Origin: Pyrenochaeta sp. MPI-SDFR-AT-0127
Taxonomy: Eukaryota; Ascomycota; Dothideomycetes; Pleosporales; Cucurbitariaceae
Direction of reading: 5' to 3'
Length of the DNA: 64,000 nt
Assembly: GCA_020747015.1 (NCBI GenBank)
Contig: JAGTJM010000053.1
Coordinates: 62,001-126,000 of the forward strand
Part shown: positions 21,263 through 33,073 of the stretch, in pieces
How positions within the stretch are numbered: the first letter of the stretch is position 1
How the letters are laid out: each line of letters begins with the position of its first letter
Made by a program: the position numbers and the translations under genes
The notes under the pieces: generated by a model
The model's input: only the letters and a program-made list of their open reading frames with translations
What the model was told of the DNA's origin: nothing
Databases searched by the model: none

Positions 21263-22722
21263 CTTTTGCTGTTATGTTCCGTCTCAACCGGTGCTAAGAG
21301 GTAAGGCGAGTTGCTCTAGGAATGTTCTCTCTCTCGCAGACTTATTCCCAAGACGCACGGTGATAGAGCTGTTGATTTTGGCAACTGAGAGGAGCTGGGC
21401 GGCTACGTAGTATTTTAATGATAGCTGTCTAGAAGACACGCAGGCGAGGCGCTAGGAAGAGAGCGTCCTTGGCAATGGGCGCATACTACCACAGCTGAAC
21501 ATTCGATCCTGCTTGAAATTAGTCCGTTCGAAATGCAGAGACTGTCCACATGGCCCGCTCTCGCATGCAGATATGCAAGTCTTCTCAGCTGGGCTGAAAT
21601 TTTAGATTGAAGACTATCGAGCAGTTGGTGGGTTATTCAAGTCCCAAACAAGCCGACGACATGTTCAAATTGTTGCCAACACCAACAATTCACGAATTCT
21701 AGACTTCCTGGACTACGCCTTGCGTCGTGAAGTTCAGTTATATTCCTCTTCATCGTACAACTATCTGACTAGGCCAGCTTAATTGTAGATCTACTGCATT
21801 AGACAGGACGGGACATTGGAAGCTTGCAGTCCTCTCAGTCAAGAGATTTGTATAAGGACTGATTGACCGAGTAAGATATAGGGAGACAGTGACTAGTCGG
21901 AGGCTATTCAACTCAAGCTTGAGCGACCATGATTGAGTTCGAGCTTACCACGTGCATACGTGAGTAATGCGCGAGTTTTGGCAGTGCAACCATGAGCAAA
22001 CTGAGTCGAGGTTGATTCAGTCGTGTCCTCATTGAGTCAATGTAGTTGTATTATGAAGCCAATTTATTTGCTAAGGAAATCGGTACGTTAACATTGCTTA
22101 CGTAGTCTAGATCGATTTGTTTATCTGGCATGTATAGTTCTCTGGCTGGCTATATGTTGTAGGGTGTATTGGGTTGAGTCTTCGCCTGGACCCATACTCT
22201 TCGGCTATGTACAACCCACAAGACTAAGTCTACATATGGCTAGAGGACAGATTCGTAACCCCTTTTTCTTATATCTATATCGTGTGACAAATGATTTAGT
22301 TGCCGAAAGTCGAAGAATTCCTCGTAAGTCTAGCCACACTGGGCGTCTCATTCCGCAGAATTGCACGTTTCTTGCATCACATTAACGATTGCTTCAATGA
22401 TAAGGTTATCCCTGGGCCTGCTGCCTAGCAATAATTTGCTGCATTAGTTATTGAGTTCTAAGCCACATAGTTGGCCGACAGAGCCTAGGCTTGGCTGAGT
22501 GCGTCGTGTTTTTTCAGCTTGCTAAGCCACGAACCCAAATACAGATAAGTCCGCAGCACTAGAAGGCCATGTTCTCGACTGCTTTTCATTGCACATTGCC
22601 ACCTTCTTCTTCGTCTCTCTGCAGTCTTTTGCGTATCAAACATTCGTAATTATACTACATGTGATAATATCCTAGCCGATTGGCTAACCCAAATCGTCCA
22701 GCCTCTATCCAGACCGTGCAAG
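21263..22722. other. divergent intergenic region, 1.5 kb
   Basis: Lies between the divergent amidohydrolase and HET genes. No coding sequence recognised. Confidence 0.5.
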
Positions 22723-24888
22723 ATGGGATTGGTTTATCCTCCATTAGAGTTCTCTGATTCAATCCGGCTCATTCAACTCGAACCTGCTCCTCATTTGGAA
22801 TCTGTGTTGAAATGTACACTGATTTCATCTCGTTTACAGTCAACTCCAGATTTCGAAGCGATCTCTTATGTCTGGGGGCAGCCGACGTTCACAGAGACAT
22901 TAAGAACTTCAAGTGGCGACATTGACATTACTCCAAGCCTTGCTGCAGCACTTCGGCATTTCCGTCTACCAGCCCGTGTACGGAATCTATGGGCCGATGC
23001 GGTCTGCATCAACCAGAGCGATGGGGAGGAAAAGAGCGTACAAGTGGCTCAGATGGGCGATATTTACAGATGCGCTACGCGAGTGCTTGCATGGCTTGGG
23101 CCTGGTACAGATGAAACGCATCAGGCGATGTTGGATTGCGCGCATCTGTATCCCTTTGCTCTGAAGTACCATATGGCGGCGGAAGACACCATCGACATGA
23201 CCGTATTCCGAAAGCCGCGGCTTTCTATAAACAATGGAACTGAAAAGGAAACCCCCATGGTCACATGGGACCTTATGCAGTCGGAGCACCGCGACGCCAT
23301 ACTGTCGATTGTGCAATACTTTCAGAAATCCAAGTTCCAAAAGCTAACAGGTCTGCCCTGGTTCAGTAGGCTGTGGGTGATACAAGAAGTTGGAAACTCC
23401 TCGGTGACTTCGCTTCATTGTGGACAAGATTCGCTGGAGTGGCATGTTTTTGCAAGTGTGATGAAGCTTATGTATGCAATAGCGAACATGGACGGCCCTG
23501 GTTTGCATATCACAAAGGCCACGGTTCAGGAGATCATGACGTCAAATTTTGAGCGAGCTTTCAATGTTGTTCGCTTACGGGACGAAAATCGACTGACACG
23601 CAAGGAAGGTGTCTTTTGTATGTCTCTTTACCGTCAATTCGGGAACAGTCTTCACAAAGCAATCTCGCATGGTTGCAGCGATGACAGGGATCGCATTTAT
23701 GGCCTACTTAGCTTATGTGGGAATTTGGCGCAGGATCGCGGCATCACCATCAAGCCAGACTACTCAAAGGCCGTCACAGAAGTGTACCGAGATTTTACGT
23801 TGCAATACCTCAAACCAAGGCCTCGACTGAGTACGTCGCCCACTTTACGAGACGTAAGGATTCTTTACGACGCTGGCTTATGGCGAAGATCCTTCGATGT
23901 ACAGATGAAGCTCACTGAGAGCTTTCATTACGCGGCTCCTGATTATTTGCCATCGTGGGTTCCCGAATATAGGCCACAGTATCTGGATATGGTTGAATTG
24001 CCTTGGTCCGATGCAGGTTTCAATACGCGATGGCATACCTGTCCTCCACAAGTATATGACCTCAGCGATGATCCCTTCTTCGCTCAGTTCCATTTCTGTG
24101 GCCAGCCGAACGTTATTGGCATTGGGGGAACTCTCGTTGATAAGCTTGAGACCATAACACGAACGAGCCTCCCAGGCGAGCAGAGAAGTTCTGACATTGA
24201 TTCGACGATTCCGTCGACAACAGCAGAAGCACCATACGAAGGGCTTAGTATGCAATCGATCGCAAAGATTCTCTTTCAAATACGACGTTTGCTGTTTCAT
24301 TTACTACCGGATAATAAATACTTTAACGGCGAAGATATACGAGCAGCACTGGTCCGTACTCTGTTAGTAGAATGCTCGCATCCAGAGATAATGCGAATTT
24401 TATGGGATTGGCCTAATCAGAAGGACGAGGCCGAAATGATTGCGCTATGGGATACATTCGAAGACTGCTGTATAAATCCGGATGGCGAACTTGTTAGCCT
24501 GTATCGCAAAGCCGAAGAGTCGGCCAAACAACCCTCGAACGAAGACAACGAAATGAAAATAGCACCTGTAGACACAAAGGAGCGTAAATTCAGCCCTGCA
24601 GCGCTCAAAGCTAGTGAGTTCGTCCAGGCCATAGACTGGGTGCTAGCAAGGTCAAATTTGGTGGTCTCTACGAAAGGTTTGCTAGCGCTGGTGCCAAAGG
24701 CTGCAAGGCAGTATGATTCAATCGTTCAGTTTGCAGGTACTCATATGCCATATGTCGTGCGTTCACTTGGCAACAGCAACTTATGCCACCTTATTGGGCC
24801 TTGCTATGTCCACGGCTACATGCATTGCCCTTCTTTGGAGCACGATTTTGAAATCAGCCGCCATGGGGGAGTAATATGTCTTGTATGA
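22723..24888 (+). CDS. heterokaryon incompatibility (HET) domain protein
   Basis: A single-exon gene of 721 residues. HET proteins trigger cell death when genetically different hyphae fuse, or act in other non-self responses. The three classic blocks are all visible: FEAISYVWGQ (44-53), LWADAVCINQSDGEEKSVQV (89-108) with IYRCATRVLAWLGP, and farther on GLPWFSRLWVIQEVG. SDDRDRIYGLLSLCG marks the domain end near residue 330. The remaining half, with the WVPEY segment common in this family, has no recognised effector or repeat domain. No partner gene such as a NACHT protein lies beside it. The frame is intact. Confidence 0.92.
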   Translation: MGLVYPPLEFSDSIRLIQLEPAPHLESVLKCTLISSRLQSTPDFEAISYVWGQPTFTETLRTSSGDIDITPSLAAALRHFRLPARVRNLWADAVCINQSDGEEKSVQVAQMGDIYRCATRVLAWLGPGTDETHQAMLDCAHLYPFALKYHMAAEDTIDMTVFRKPRLSINNGTEKETPMVTWDLMQSEHRDAILSIVQYFQKSKFQKLTGLPWFSRLWVIQEVGNSSVTSLHCGQDSLEWHVFASVMKLMYAIANMDGPGLHITKATVQEIMTSNFERAFNVVRLRDENRLTRKEGVFCMSLYRQFGNSLHKAISHGCSDDRDRIYGLLSLCGNLAQDRGITIKPDYSKAVTEVYRDFTLQYLKPRPRLSTSPTLRDVRILYDAGLWRRSFDVQMKLTESFHYAAPDYLPSWVPEYRPQYLDMVELPWSDAGFNTRWHTCPPQVYDLSDDPFFAQFHFCGQPNVIGIGGTLVDKLETITRTSLPGEQRSSDIDSTIPSTTAEAPYEGLSMQSIAKILFQIRRLLFHLLPDNKYFNGEDIRAALVRTLLVECSHPEIMRILWDWPNQKDEAEMIALWDTFEDCCINPDGELVSLYRKAEESAKQPSNEDNEMKIAPVDTKERKFSPAALKASEFVQAIDWVLARSNLVVSTKGLLALVPKAARQYDSIVQFAGTHMPYVVRSLGNSNLCHLIGPCYVHGYMHCPSLEHDFEISRHGGVICLV

Positions 24889-26152
24889 TAGCAACTTTAG
24901 GCATCTGAGCTATTATGACTGTGTACTCTAGGCCAAGATGTACTTGCTGGATCGAATTCGAACACTCATTTGACCTAACACTATCCTGCATAATTGACGT
25001 GCGCTATGAACCCATGCCCCGATTTTTACCCTACACTATAGACTTCCTAACCATCTCGAACAACCAGTGTACAAGTATCTCAAACATTCGTTGATCGCCA
25101 TTTCTTCTTAGCGAGACTGTCAGGGCTGACGATGTGCCTTTAATGAGCCTCTGAAGGTAAGTGTCATGTCTCTTCAAAGGATAGCAATGAGAAAAGACAG
25201 TTCCAGTGTTCTAGTCTTCAACAGCCGTGTGATGGTGAGAGCGGTGACACCGGCTTCCTATAGATGTTTTTATCCTGATGAACTAGACTTCATTAAGGGC
25301 GAAACTGCCGCACTTAACAGAATGCGGCCATTCGAAGATACAGGTAGGCTGAACCGTGGCGAAGCTGCGAGTAACAGCACGAGGACAGTCCGCTTTTGGC
25401 AATTGGTGCGGCTGAAGCGCCTTGCAGTTTCAGCTGGTTTGATAACTCGTGATGATAGCTAATTCATGTTCTCAGGAATTACCACGATAATTACAATGCA
25501 AATGCGTTTGCAAATGCGTGAGGGAAGAAGTCGGACACAAAGAGTTGACCTTCTCACAAATCTCAAAGGCGCGTCAGAGTCGTCGCACGTGATGCATCGA
25601 CTCTCTCGCAGCATCCATCGAGGCTTCTTCAAACTTCCGAGTATTGTTTCTATCAGAATTCCCACTATTGTCCATTAGGCAATGTTGGTCGTGATTGTTC
25701 GCTGCCTAGTGTACCGCTGGTGCCATGTCGCGCAATGACATGTTAGCTCTGCCTCAGGTTCACGAAACTGCAAATACACTTTCGACTCTCACCGGTTGCT
25801 CTTCTCAAAGCCTCGATGCGCACGCGATGGGAGCCTCAGCTGGAGCGCAAGGCGAACTTTAGGGGGAACTGGCAGATGACGCGGCAGACTTTTGGCCCCC
25901 AAATGCACCTGTGCTCCGCCTCAATGTGCAGAGCCGCAAGCGCTTGAAAATGTCGAACACTCCTTTACGGGCCGCTCCATCCTTCCCGCTTTGGCCGCCA
26001 TCTAGCATTCGACATTACTGCTCTCGCAATAACGCGCCTCTATAATTACGAATCACTTGCATCTTTTTTGTCTTCTTTTGGTTGGTCGCTGCACACTGCT
26101 AATAAGGGTTCGAGGAGCGAGTCCTGTTGCAATACTCCTCAGCCTTGTGCTA
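24889..26152. other. intergenic, 1.3 kb
   Basis: No gene recognised. An open frame at 25166-25462 lacks protein-like features. The last part is probably promoter and leader of the CorA-like gene. Confidence 0.5.
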
Positions 26153-27928
26153 ATGGCCAGCAATGGGATTCCAGTTGAGATGAGCCATGTCGGTGGAGCT
26201 GCGACGGCTGGTGAAGGTTCCGCCGCAACAGCTACAGCGGTCTCAGGCCGCAGTCCTGTACCATCAGAGAAGACTGCGATCGGGTCCTGGTTGTGTGCTG
26301 AAGGTCTAACCCCTGTCCTCCGAATCCCCGCGCACCACCGCTAAAATCCGATAGGTCCATATAGGAAGTACATCGAAGCTCTCAGTGGCTCAAACCCTGG
26401 GTTAAAAAGAGCAGACCCAAACAACGAAGAGGGTTCGTTCATCCATGGAAATGCACTCGTGGTATTGTTGGATGCGCCTGCAACCGGTCAGCCGGGCTTT
26501 GAGACGACAGAGTTCCAAAATTCCACGCAGCTCCAAAGCCACTTTGAAACTGCTAGCCATGATCATGAAAGGCGACGCATTTATATCATGGAAGGTCTGG
26601 CTCCTGACTATGTGTCTGTCATTGGCGGCCACTTCTTCATGGAGCCTACTTTCTTCCAGCGACAGGAAAGAACTTGCGTCTGGAGCAATGATTTCACCCC
26701 TGTAAGCGACGCACTTCCGCAGCCGAGCTTGTTGGACCCAGAAACGAGCTTCCATTTGCAGTATTGCGAATTGAGGCAATTCAATAAGGCAATTGAGAAC
26801 CGCTACTACTTTTGTTCGCGGACACGGCGGCACGTTGGAATGACTGCGCCGCGAATCGAGGAGAGTACAACAGGCATTTTAAGAAGAAAAGTCAGCTGGT
26901 GGTCTAGAAAGACAAGCAAAGGGGGATGGGATGGTAAGTAGAAGGTTTCGCGACACTGGGATATCGCATATTTGTCTAATAATTCGCTAGTTGTTATCCT
27001 GTGTGATCCTCAGCTCTTGCACCTTTCACCTCCTCCGAAAGAGGTTGTGCGTGGCGAGAGCACACTTCGAGATATTCCGAATGTTAGCGAGGTAGTCAAG
27101 AATGGCCCCTTTCAGGAAGGCTACATTGATTTCCTCCCACCCCTGCCCCGCGACCAGATTGAGAGTAAGAAGGCGCATCCGCACTGCTCCATGCTTCGGG
27201 ACCTCATGCATTACTACCAACAGCATTCTGATCTGCTGGCTGAAGAAGAATGGGAAACACCAGCCGTTTCCTCTATTTTCTTAAAGAAGATCGTTGCAGC
27301 CAACTATCTGCAGTTGGTCGACTATATCAAAGCCATGCTACCCTCGCTCGAATTGCGACTAACAACAGCTTGGGTCAATGAGCAAGATCAATGGAAAAGT
27401 CTGCAAATCATTTCTCGCCGCTGTGGCAACTATCGAGATGATATCGAAGATTCGCTGCTCAGTCTGGGGTATCCGCTTGATGGGCAGCTGGCAATCAAGT
27501 CCGACTGGAAAGACTGCAGGAAAGACTTCCAATACGTATACTTTCGACTCAAAATTCTCAAGGATCGCGCAGACAACCTGATGCAAGCGATGACTGGGTT
27601 AGCATCGATTGCTGGCAATCGCCAGAATCTGGAAGAGGCGAAGCGCGTCAAACGTCTCAACATTCTTGCCCTCTTGTTCATCCCGCTGGCCTATACGAGT
27701 AGTCTTTTTAGCATGCAAGACAACTACGCACCCAATAAGGGCCATTTCTGGGTGTATTGGGTCAGCGCGCTCGGCGTCGTTGCCTTCACTGCGGCTGTTA
27801 CTTGGATACTCGATAGCGTGCTGGACGACGAGGCACAATGGGCGTTGAAACCAATATTCCTGAAGTTCTGGGACAAGAGAGAGAAAAAGCCCCGCGCGGT
27901 AAAGAGAAAGCAAACTCTCCTCTACTAA
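26153..27928 (+). CDS. CorA-like membrane protein
   Basis: Three exons (26153-26303, 26355-26933, 26991-27928) join to 555 residues. The introns are 51 nt (GTCTAA donor, GATAG acceptor) and 57 nt (GTAAGT donor). The first junction restores PYRKYIEALSGSNPGL, which shows that coding begins upstream of the obvious frame. The protein has a long N-terminal cytosolic part, a helical stalk (SLQIISRRCGNYRDDIED to RADNLMQAMTGLASI) and two C-terminal membrane segments at about 466-483 and 497-517. After helix 1 it has SLFSMQD where true CorA channels have GMN, so Mg2+ transport is doubtful. This is the fungal CorA-like/ZntB-related type of unknown function. The first intron is the least certain, as its donor is weak. 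Confidence 0.82.
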
Positions 27929-29198
27929 GCTTTTCATTTATAGTTCGTTTCATGTCTCTGCACAGCACCGTTGAGTATTTCAGTATTTCATCAGCGGCGT
28001 TTTGCGTATTCGGTTGCATTCTTAAATAATTCCACGACATTACCCTTTCTGTGCTCGAGCACCCGTTAGCGAGATGAGCATAGCGTTTGGTGATGCACTA
28101 GTGTCTCAGGAACTGCATGTAGATCCAAGTTCCACGTCATTGCGTTTGTTTGATACATCTTGCACCTTATCTGCACGTTCTTTCAAGATCTCAAATAGCT
28201 GTGTTGTTAATAGGCCAACAAATACCTTCGCATCGAACATTTCTGGTCATATAATCGATACTTTGTCTCTGATGGTCCAAGACTCCGGCTGAGAGTGTGA
28301 GCCCAACATGCGGCTCTATCTCGGCGTCATGAATCGACACTCTTGATAACTTCCTTTGCATCGACCGACATCTACACAAATACTGCTAAAGTAGCTAATG
28401 ACTTTTCGGAGAAGGGAAGAAATTCATCTCACGTCCATTGTTTCCAAGGCTTGTCTAACCAAGTAAACGCTTGCCAAAGCTCCGCGCACATCCGTAGAAC
28501 GACCGGACTCATAGGGCCGAACGCGTCGCATTAAAACAAAGTGAACTCGGGCTTTCGCTCAAGTAAACGCCGCAACGCTGGGATGTCCTTGCTGAACATG
28601 AAATTTAACAACGAGCAATGCCAATGCGGAGATGTGTTGTTGCTCCTGTCACAGTGGTTTGTTTGGCCTACGGCGATCATAGTCGGTGCGAAGACGCCGA
28701 ACCCGTTATGCAGCTTGAGTGAACTACTAGTAGATGGTGTAAAGTGAAACTCTAGACGCTCAGAAGCTGCGAAATTACGGCCCTACAATACGCGTTCTGA
28801 GTATAGATAGAGGGCATTTGATAGATCAATTAAATGATGAGGGCTGGTCGGGTGAGTGTCTGGAGATTTCTTTCGGCCTTATAGGATGTTAGCTCCTGGG
28901 TTTAACAGGTCGGGCTTTATAGTTCTGTTGCACTAAGGACTACACTAGTTAACCGATTGACGCATCACCCGAGTACCAGGGTTGAAGGGCGGTTTACGGT
29001 GGTATTTCTTCCCTTGTTCCATATTGATTGAGAGTGCAGGTCCGCCAGATTGCTCAATTAGCACGACAGTTGTTAGCGTGAACGCTCAATTCGTTCGATG
29101 CGGAGTAATAATCCGCTCTGATATATAAACGCCCTGCATGAATACGAAAAAAAAGTATCCATCGTGGTACCTACATTCTTTTACATAGTTTTTTGACC
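27929..29198. other. intergenic, 1.3 kb
   Basis: No gene recognised. A TATATAAA-like sequence near 29120 is a plausible promoter element for the GH131 gene. Confidence 0.5.
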
Positions 29199-30157
29199 AT
29201 GCAGTTCTTCTTTTCGCTCAGCTTGGCTGCCCTAGCGGCAGCATCTCCGCTCGTTCGCCAGACAAACTCAAAGTCGCTCGTTTCTTGCCCAGTTATCTTC
29301 GATGGTCGTGTCACGACTAATCTTACTCTTACCTCGTTCGACAGTGCCGAGACCTCACCATTCAATCCCGGCTTTGTGAAGGGCGAGAACAGGACCTGGT
29401 CGTCCATTTTGCTCCTGCCCAATCGTACAGCTCGCTCGCGCTTCGATACTACGAAGGTGCACCGTCCGGTTGAAGTAACAGTGGACGATGGCTCCCTCTT
29501 CCGCGCTGGTCCAAACCTGCAGGTCGGTTTCCGCCGCGCAGGTCTGCTGTACAAAGACGATGCAAACGACCCAGGCGACGCCACGGATTCCGGTGTTGTC
29601 ACATTCCACTGGAGTGTGCTCCAGGATACCGCGCGTCCGTTGAACCTGAGCCACGAGTACCTGAATGTGTGGCACGAGAGGGCGGACTTTTCCGGAAACC
29701 AGTTCAGCTTCCTTGGTGGTGCTCTGCTTGGCTCAACCGGTGTGCCAACCAAGGAGGAAAAGGAGAGCTGGAAGTTGCAGAATTCCAAGAATGAAGTGAT
29801 CTTCAAGACGCCCATCTCGTTTAATAAGTGGCAGAATTTCGCTGTGCAACTTGACCACGCAAAAGAGTAAGTGATGCTATCAAAAGTACTAGGGAACGGA
29901 GTGCTAATGTGGAATTGAATAGTACGATCCAAGTGTTCCATTCTTCTGGAAGGTCGAAGCTCGCACCAGTTACTGAGGTCTTGCCCAATTCGAATGCTGG
30001 AGGCGGCCAGTTCCAATTCGGTATTGGCAAGAAGCCCACTGAGACGAAGACGGTTACCAGCGACGGTTTCCAGGAGCCGATTCCGCTGCGTGGCGAAGGC
30101 CAGATCTATAGTGGTGTTTTCGTCGAGAACAGTGCCAATGGGTGCATTAGCTTGTAA
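29199..30157 (+). CDS. secreted GH131 beta-glucanase
   Basis: Two exons (29199-29866, 29923-30157) join to 300 residues across a 56-nt intron (GTAAGT donor, AATAG acceptor). A signal peptide (MQFFFSLSLAALAAASP) leads into the GH131 N-terminal signature CPVIFDGRV. Typical following features are FNPGFVKGENRTW, WSVLQDTARPLNLSHEYLNV and WHERADFSGNQFSFLGG. GH131 enzymes act on beta-1,3, beta-1,6 and beta-1,4 glucans, so this is probably an extracellular plant or fungal wall-degrading enzyme. There is no carbohydrate-binding module; the protein ends soon after the catalytic domain (NGCISL). Family assignment rests on recalled motifs. Confidence 0.83.
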
Positions 30158-30342
30158 GATGGAAGCAGGAGATTTATTACATTCATGAGGTGGAAAGCTA
30201 TAGAGGCTTTAGATTTTGTACTTGTATATTGAGTCAATTGACTGAATTGAACCACGAGCCGCTATATTGATATCATATGAGCAAGAATTTTACAATGCTG
30301 AGGAAATGTCGTAAAACATATATACATGACTTTTTAGCTGGT

Positions 30343-31455
30343 CTAATGGACCATGCTCTTTCCGATTTCACTCTCCCAGTTATTCGCTCGTTCAAACCCG
30401 TTCGAATGTGTCTGATAATCCATCATGGCCTGCATGACCTCGTCCCTTGATGTGACAACGAACGGTCCATACTGCACAATTGGCTGGTCGAGTGGCAGGC
30501 CAGCGACCACGATGAATCTTGATGCTTTTTCAGCGCCCTCCTCGACCGATGCCTCGATACTGTCGCCGTCCTTCTCGAAGACTACGTTGTTGTATTGCTC
30601 GACTGGCCGCGATACGCCGTCGGAAGAAAAGATTGTGGTTCCTTCTAGGAGGTAGGCGAAGGAATTCCAGCCCTTTGGTAGTGACTGCTTGACCTTGCCG
30701 CCGGGCTGGACTGTAAAGTCGAGGAGCCAAACGGGGGTATATGCCAACTCCTTCAGACTCTCTGTACCATATGCCTTTCCGCTAATGACCTTGACGTGGA
30801 CCTTGCCATCATCTGCAGTCACCTCTGGGATTTCCTTTGCGCGCAGGTCTCGGTATCGCGGTTCGCATGACTTGAGCTCTTTGGGCAGGTCAACCCAGAG
30901 CTGCATGCCTACGTTGGCTGAGCCGTCCTCGTTCTGGCGCGGCATCTCGGCGTGAACAATACCGCGGCCGGCAGTCATGAATTGCAGGTCGCCTGCTTCG
31001 ATGGTACCCTTGTGGCCAGCAAAGTCTTCGTGGTCGACGGCACCAGAGAGAAGGTATGTTATAGTTTCCTGCCCTCTGTGCGGATGATCAGGAAATCCTG
31101 CGCCAGGGGGGATAGCGAAGTGATCGAGCATGAGGAAGGGGGAGAAGTTGCGAAGCTTTGGTGTGCCAACGCTCCTCCTCACTCTTGCGCCGGCGCCCTC
31201 TGACTGCTCGATTGCAAGGAACGACTTTGCAATCTTGCGCGGCGCATCTGTGGTGTAGGGCTCGTCAGGGATGACGGGCAAGCCGGAGAACATGGTGCTT
31301 GTCGACATGGTTCTTGTGGTGTTGAAGATTGTACTCGTGATTGGGGTGATGTGTTTTGATAGTTGGGTAACTCTGGAGAGCATGAACAACTCGTTGCGGT
31401 ATATTGCTATTGCAATTGCGATGAGGGCGAAAAAGATGGTGGAGAGCGTCTTCAT
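30343..31455 (-). CDS. pirin family protein
   Basis: A single-exon gene of 370 residues. Pirins are bicupin metalloproteins with roles as quercetinase-like dioxygenases or transcription cofactors. The metal ligands are visible as H124 and H126 in FPDHPHRGQE, and H168 and E170 in GRGIVHAEMP, the classic pirin set. The N-terminal cupin and a second cupin (VQPGGKVKQSLPKGWNSFAY) are both present. The first 50 residues are extra: a hydrophobic segment (IFFALIAIAIAIY) followed by a basic, Ser/Thr-rich stretch, suggesting a signal anchor or mitochondrial targeting. Translation could also start at Met50 (MSTSTMFSG), giving the usual cytosolic or nuclear form. Confidence 0.9.
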   Translation of the reverse strand: MKTLSTIFFALIAIAIAIYRNELFMLSRVTQLSKHITPITSTIFNTTRTMSTSTMFSGLPVIPDEPYTTDAPRKIAKSFLAIEQSEGAGARVRRSVGTPKLRNFSPFLMLDHFAIPPGAGFPDHPHRGQETITYLLSGAVDHEDFAGHKGTIEAGDLQFMTAGRGIVHAEMPRQNEDGSANVGMQLWVDLPKELKSCEPRYRDLRAKEIPEVTADDGKVHVKVISGKAYGTESLKELAYTPVWLLDFTVQPGGKVKQSLPKGWNSFAYLLEGTTIFSSDGVSRPVEQYNNVVFEKDGDSIEASVEEGAEKASRFIVVAGLPLDQPIVQYGPFVVTSRDEVMQAMMDYQTHSNGFERANNWESEIGKSMVH

Positions 31456-32620
31456 CGATCGAAGGGTGGCGCTTTATACCGCACACCTGGAGGGATGCGA
31501 GAATGTTCGAACGAGGGCTGTTGGGTGGAATCCATCGTGGTTGTGGCTGGTTACTAAATGGTTGCAAAGCGGCCGAAGTCAGTGTGAGGCTTGGCGGCGG
31601 TTCCTGCTTTGTCGGCCATGACCAAGCACTGAGGAATCCGCAGGGGGCGGGCGGGGCACGTGCGGGGCGGAAGGTGTAGCTTCCGGCCGCCAATCAGAGC
31701 AGCCCTGATGACGTAGTGTTGTGCGGCTCCTTCCGCTGTGCTTGTTGGCCACCAACAGCCTCGTCCACCTGCTACACCTTCCTCTATTACTAACCTGGTT
31801 GCACCTCTGCTGTAAGAAAGACAGCTTGTTGGTAATCTGGATCCAGTTTGCAATCTGTTGTGTCTACTTTGTCTGTAATCACCGGGGTGTGCATATGCAC
31901 TAGTACTAAGAAGGATTAGCGCGGCTTTATCCACGTCGGTAGCGAGGATGGTCTCGGCAAATTACTTACAGCTTGAATGGTGTGGCTGTCCGCAGTAGCA
32001 CATACCCTTTACAATTATTTTCTTGGTACATATCCTTCGCTATTTCAAATAATCTCTTTTGACAGACCATTTCGCACAGTACGATCAAGCCCTTCGTTGT
32101 CGCCTCCACATTCCCATGGTGGTGAATACCTGAATTCGGACAGAAGAGGAGAGAATCGTCTCAGTTGAGCATGTATACCTTCAGTTTCTCCTCGGCAAGA
32201 CTAGCTTTTCGCCCTTCCATTGGTCGGCCTGGAGACTACAATCAGCACTGTTCGTTCACATCACATACCGATAAAGCACCGAAGCACTTCACGCCACACA
32301 ATCCATCACATATTCGTCGCTGCTTCAACTGACCGTATATCATGTTAATTCCCTATCTAGTGCTTGATCGCATTATTGATTATCCATGTGTCCTGTGTGC
32401 AACGCGTTTCCAATCTTCGTGTGCATGCCTGTGTATCCTTCCACTCTATCCCATTTGTTTCCCAGCCTGGTTCCAGTATGGAGCAAAGCTATGAATGGCC
32501 TCCAAGAAAAGGGACCCGTATTATAAGCACACGTTGTGCAGTCGTTGCAGGGAGAATACGTGCAATCCTCCCGTGGGAGATTGCAGTCGATAACCGAAGC
32601 CTGAAGGGACTCAAGCCACC
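31456..32620. other. intergenic, 1.2 kb
   Basis: A GC-rich patch at 31640-31700 lies upstream of the pirin gene. No gene recognised. Confidence 0.5.
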
Positions 32621-33073
32621 TTAGGCAGCCGCTGCTGCTCCGTCTCCATTGTTGTCCCCGTTTCCGCCGTCGGGTCTGGGGTGTCGAGGCCTTTTTAAAG
32701 TTAGCATGAGTGCTACGAGTTAGCGTAACAGAAATAGCTCGTCTCGTTACAGGCAGATACCAACAAAATGAAGATAAATTACTTACTTTGTTCGAACTTT
32801 CTTGTTCTCTTCTGCCTTAGCTTGTGCCTGGGCTTCAGTCTCCTTTCTCTTATCCTCTGCGGCCTGGGCCCGGATTTCGGTAAACTTCTTAGTTCTTCCG
32901 CAATGCTTACATCCTTCGCCTATCAAGAAGAATTTCGCTGGATGAATTGGACACTTCTGTTGGTGTTTCGTACACATTTTTTCGCCGTTCTTGACGCAAT
33001 TTCCCGGGGAGATGCCGAATACCCAGGCGTTTGCACCCGGACAGTGGTGCTGAGTTCCAGTAACGGTTGGCAT
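32621..33073 (-). CDS. small Cys/His (probable zinc-binding) protein, module copy 1
   Basis: Two exons (33073-32787, 32690-32621) join to 118 residues across a 96-nt intron with a GTAAGT donor and CTAAC branch points. The protein starts MPTVTGTQHHC and has ligands C34, H37, C41, H44, C55 and C58, in the spacing C-x2-H-x3-C-x2-H-x10-C-x2-C. An HHC motif (9-11) precedes them and a KE/AQ-rich helical tail follows. The last exon is Gly/Asn/Ala-rich. The same spacing recurs in the gene at 46334, and both lie divergent to an APH-like kinase. Zinc binding is inferred from the residues; the function is unknown. A longer upstream frame exists, but the ATG at 33073 matches the paralog start. Confidence 0.68.

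Noticed and set aside
25166..25462. 98-codon open frame
   Set aside because: Unusual composition, weak start context, no splice partners and no recognisable motif.
31554..31934. 126-codon minus-strand open frame upstream of the pirin gene
   Set aside because: GC-rich shadow frame without protein-like features; it overlaps the probable pirin promoter.
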